Origin: Brachypodius melanocephalos
Lineage: Eukaryota; Chordata; Aves; Passeriformes; Pycnonotidae
DNA: 64,000 bases
Direction: 5' to 3'
Assembly (NCBI GenBank): GCA_013398615.1
Contig: VZSR01001685.1
Location: 35,949,568-36,013,567 of the forward strand
A model generated the notes under the pieces. That model made no database searches. It was not told where the DNA came from and was given only the letters and a program-made list of their open reading frames with translations. A program made the translations under genes and the position numbers. This document shows positions 62,665-64,000 of the stretch, piece by piece; positions within the stretch are counted from its first letter, which is position 1; every line of letters begins with the position of its first letter.

Positions 62665-64000
62665 GTGAGTAAATACTATTGTGTTCTTTTATTTTAATGA
62701 CTCTTACTTGTGAATGTTGTTTTTATACCAATGTAGCTGAAACGACTTCTTACTAAAGCAATTAGTGACAATTGGATTTTTTTCAAAAGGGCAGAAATAT
62801 TTGACAGAAGAATATTTAAAGCACTGATCCATCCTGATATTAATTTTTATTTATCAGAAGAGGCTAGATAGTGATGGAATGCAATCTGCAGTTGTCACAA
62901 ACTTCCTCACATTTTTTAAACCATTGAGATTCAAGGGCATGTTTACAAAAATAAAAGAATAATCAGAGTCTCGAGAAACTAAGTAATTACAAATGTAATT
63001 TAACTCTGTGCTTTGAAATGGTAAAGACTGTTAAAAACCCAGAAATCAGAAGTGTCAAAGTTCTCATTTAGAAACTTAGAGTACCTGGGAATCTTGGGGT
63101 ATTAATCACCAGTGTAAATGGAGGGTAATGATACGACACTGCTGTGAGATGAAACATGAAGACAATTAATGAGTTATGATAGTGGGATAACCTTGACAAA
63201 AAGTATAAGAATGTTAATGTGTTTATGGTCAGTGCAGATAAGTATGGAAAAAATAGTAAATAGAAATAGTGTGGAACAGAAATAAATATTTAACAGATTT
63301 ATGTTTAGGAAGTATCATTCATATTGGCACTGAAGGAGGCAGGGTTTTGTAGAACAGCTGGAGGTTGCTGATACAGATAGATAAGTGTATATGTATGTGT
63401 GTGTGTGCACACACTTGTAATGATATTTATAGAGCACAAGCTGCTTAACTGAAGCATTTGATGTGTTATGGGGATTTTTGAGGGGTTTTTTGTTGTTCTT
63501 GACTTGCAGCTTTAAGATCTTTCTTAAGTATGGGTGCTTTACACAAACAAAAGCCTATAGCTGTATTTTGTATACAATAAATAAAATACAAATACATAAT
63601 ATAAAAATAAGTGAAAATGTCTGCTTTTGGAACATAAATAAGGCACTAATTGCTAAGGATAGGCAGAATCCTTTCTATTGGAGAGTTTTTCCATTTTTGA
63701 CCCCCATGGGGCATTGTATGCCTTCTGGAATGTATGGTAGTGACACCATGCTGTTCTAACTGGTCACTTTTCTAGTCCTATCTGGAATCTATTTTCTCAG
63801 AACTACAAATATTTAATTAAAATATTTTGGAGTGAATTGTTAATAACCTGAAGAAGGGTCATCTGTGGCTAGAATGGAAAATGCCGAGTCTGACCTCTTA
63901 TTCTTACCCATTGGCTTTCTTGACTGGCTTCATCTGCCTGTTCCTCTTGTGTGAAGGGAAGCCTTCACACATTGAATCACTGCTTAGACTAGAATGCATC
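62665..64000. other. SPAG1 intron 6, to window edge
   Basis: AT-rich with a short TG repeat near 63392-63416. The next SPAG1 exon (continuing TPR1) is not visible. Confidence 0.6.

Overview
This is a vertebrate nuclear window, almost certainly avian. Protein-coding genes are split into short exons with GT..AG introns, CpG islands mark promoters, and the dominant interspersed repeat is the chicken-repeat-1 (CR1) LINE, mostly 5'-truncated 3' ends. The species cannot be named from the sequence. The order RGS22 (-), FBXO43 (-), POLR2K (+), SPAG1 (+) matches the block known from human 8q22, so this is conserved vertebrate synteny.

Layout: 1-21016 is the 5' part of RGS22 on the minus strand. Ten coding exons can be placed, from an 8-codon first exon in a GC-rich island (about 20.84-21.45 kb, with a 123-base assembly gap) to an exon running off the left edge. 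The RGS22-FBXO43 intergenic interval (21.45-34.45 kb) is AT-rich and I recognise no gene in it; it holds a CR1 copy and low-complexity patches. FBXO43 (EMI2/ERP1) occupies 34454-38186 with four coding exons giving a complete reading frame of about 669 residues, including phosphodegron, F-box, zinc-binding region and C-terminal RL tail. Two CR1 copies lie at 40-42.3 kb. From 43.56 to 47.76 kb two CpG islands flank AT-rich DNA that has kept unusually many CpGs; I take this as the FBXO43 and POLR2K promoter domain. POLR2K (complete, 58 residues) has coding exons at 49865-51153. A third island at 52.25-53.1 kb is the likely SPAG1 promoter. SPAG1 begins at ATG 54091, with six coding exons up to the first TPR repeat, and continues beyond 64000.

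Two of the genes point to motile cilia and sperm (SPAG1, a dynein-arm assembly factor; RGS22, a testis-enriched G-alpha regulator), one to meiotic arrest (FBXO43), and one is a housekeeping subunit of all three RNA polymerases (POLR2K). RFX X-box-like motifs sit in the RGS22 and SPAG1 islands.

I found no CRISPR, operon, tRNA or rRNA gene, and no convincing endogenous provirus. The items most worth a second look are a splice-acceptor-preceded 56-residue open frame with a C-terminal hydrophobic segment between POLR2K and SPAG1, the CpG-retaining domain, the minisatellite that runs into the assembly gap, and several long tracts made almost only of A and C.
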